From: Methanobacteriota archaeon
Lineage (GTDB): Archaea > Halobacteriota > Methanosarcinia > Methanosarcinales > Methanosarcinaceae
DNA length: 15,743 nucleotides
Reading direction: 5' to 3'
Assembly (NCBI GenBank): GCA_030837265.1
Contig: JAUPKV010000513.1
Coordinates: 1-15,743, forward strand
This document shows positions 14,965 to 15,743 of this stretch, piece after piece (within the stretch, counting starts at the first letter, position 1; the number at the start of each line of letters is the position of its first letter). A model generated the notes under the pieces. It worked only from the letters and a program-made list of their open reading frames with translations, did no database searches and was not told the origin of the DNA. The position numbers and the translations under genes are program-made.

Positions 14965-15743
14965 TCAATCCTTATTTTCTTTTCTTCCGACAAAAAGCCA
15001 TTGATCGTAAGTTCCCTCCGGATCCGTATTATCTATAATCTCACCTTTAACACCAGCCCTGTGCAAAGCCCCGGCCAGTATCTCGATTTCAGGCTTGCTG
15101 CTTACTGTAAAGAGCAGGAGAGCTCCCTCACTTGCTACGGAGACTGCCTCCCTCATAATGCCGGTCCAGAGCTCTTTATTGAATTCATAGACCAGCCCCA
15201 GCATAAACCCCATCACCGTATCAAAACTTCCCGGATCGAAATAACTGGAAATCGTAGTTGCGTCCATTACCAGAACCTTTTGAGGGCTCAGAACTCCCTG
15301 CTCAAGTCCCTGACATACCATGCATTTGTTGATCTCAATTGCCAGTGGATCAAATCCTAGCCTGTAAAGAGCAAGTGTGGACATTCCATTTCCACAGCAT
15401 ACCTCAAGGAGCCTACCTTCAGGGGAAAAACCCTTTTTTCCAATTAAATCAAATATTTCAGTCACTCTATGCACTCGGTTTTCTGAGAACACACTTCCAT
15501 AAGACTCGGGCCTGACGGTACAGCCTGGGCAAAGGTTCCGATTTACAAGCATGAAAGAGTAATACTCATTCATTGCATTCCTCCAGCTTTCGGAAGAAAC
15601 CTCAATCTCCCTTTCCGGATTATTCGAACCCACTATAGAACCAACAAAAGCCTCAAACTCCTTTTTCATTGGAGCTACTGCAAGAGTTCCCGTAAAAACC
15701 GACCAGAAGTCTACAGGAACTTCCTTATCTGCTGCATTAAAAA
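14965..15743 (-). CDS. Class I SAM-dependent methyltransferase (5' end outside window)
   Basis: The frame stays open from the Met at 15669 through to the right edge (residues upstream read FNAADKEVPVDFWSVFTGTL), so that Met is probably internal and the gene continues beyond the window; 259 codons are visible, including the stop. The SAM-binding motif I is LLEVCCGNGMSTLAL, followed by an acidic residue at the end of strand 2 (LAIEINK), a motif-II-like VLVMDATT and SFDTVMGF. A CPGC pair lies upstream of motif I and CMVC follows strand 2, which is Cys-rich for the class and may hold a metal or allow redox control. The substrate is unknown. The stop (TGA) is at 14965-14967; a tiny frame follows with a possible overlap. 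Confidence 0.85.
   Translation of the reverse strand, partial: FNAADKEVPVDFWSVFTGTLAVAPMKKEFEAFVGSIVGSNNPEREIEVSSESWRNAMNEYYSFMLVNRNLCPGCTVRPESYGSVFSENRVHRVTEIFDLIGKKGFSPEGRLLEVCCGNGMSTLALYRLGFDPLAIEINKCMVCQGLEQGVLSPQKVLVMDATTISSYFDPGSFDTVMGFMLGLVYEFNKELWTGIMREAVSVASEGALLLFTVSSKPEIEILAGALHRAGVKGEIIDNTDPEGTYDQWLFVGRKENKD

Overview
The window looks like a piece of a Methanosarcina chromosome (Methanosarcinales, Euryarchaeota). The support is archaeal: a ribosomal protein S17e gene, which bacteria lack, a two-subunit pyruvate carboxylase (pycB, pycA) followed by a biotin protein ligase, PKD / PGF-pre-PGF / S-layer-type surface proteins, a DUF1616 membrane protein, TATA-like boxes upstream of genes and AT-rich intergenic DNA. 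The species cannot be fixed from this stretch. I saw no rRNA, tRNA, CRISPR array, insertion sequence or prophage.

Layout. (1) 1-1888, + strand: the 3' part of a large surface glycoprotein gene whose 5' end lies outside the window. It converges on an NAD-dependent sugar-nucleotide epimerase (- strand, to 1944) across a shared terminator hairpin. (2) 3202-4973, +: a two-gene operon of a DUF1616 membrane protein and a CPBP-type intramembrane protease, followed by separate genes for an HGSNAT-type acyltransferase (5116-5880) and a small three-helix membrane protein (6080-6403). (3) 6767-8668, +: rps17e-dapA-dapB, tightly packed. The first two lysine-branch enzymes ride with a ribosomal protein gene, and dapA/dapB overlap by ATGA. 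(4) 13562-8698, -: pycB-pycA-birA-(S-layer-like protein). PycB carries the carboxyltransferase and biotin carrier domains, PycA is the biotin carboxylase, and BirA attaches the biotin and has an N-terminal DNA-binding domain. The last gene overlaps birA by 17 bases. (5) 14706-14293, -: a small four-helix membrane protein of unknown function. (6) 15743-14965, -: a class I SAM-dependent methyltransferase whose 5' end lies beyond the right edge.

How the parts work together. Pyruvate carboxylase supplies oxaloacetate, and oxaloacetate gives aspartate. DapA and DapB commit aspartate semialdehyde to diaminopimelate and lysine, so the two convergent central operons lie on one metabolic line. The left third is cell-envelope biology: surface glycoprotein, sugar-nucleotide epimerase, DUF1616/CPBP pair and acyltransferase.

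The most interesting unannotated structure is regulatory. Upstream of pycB there is a TGTTAAC-N19-GTTAACA inverted repeat bracketing a TATA-like box, resembling the BirA operator family. Between it and the start codon lies a nested inverted-repeat leader with a 12-bp perfect outer stem. A second, different palindrome (TGTGA-N10-TCACA) sits between the TATA-like box and the start of birA. Together these suggest a biotin-responsive circuit. No wholly new defence or mobile system was seen.
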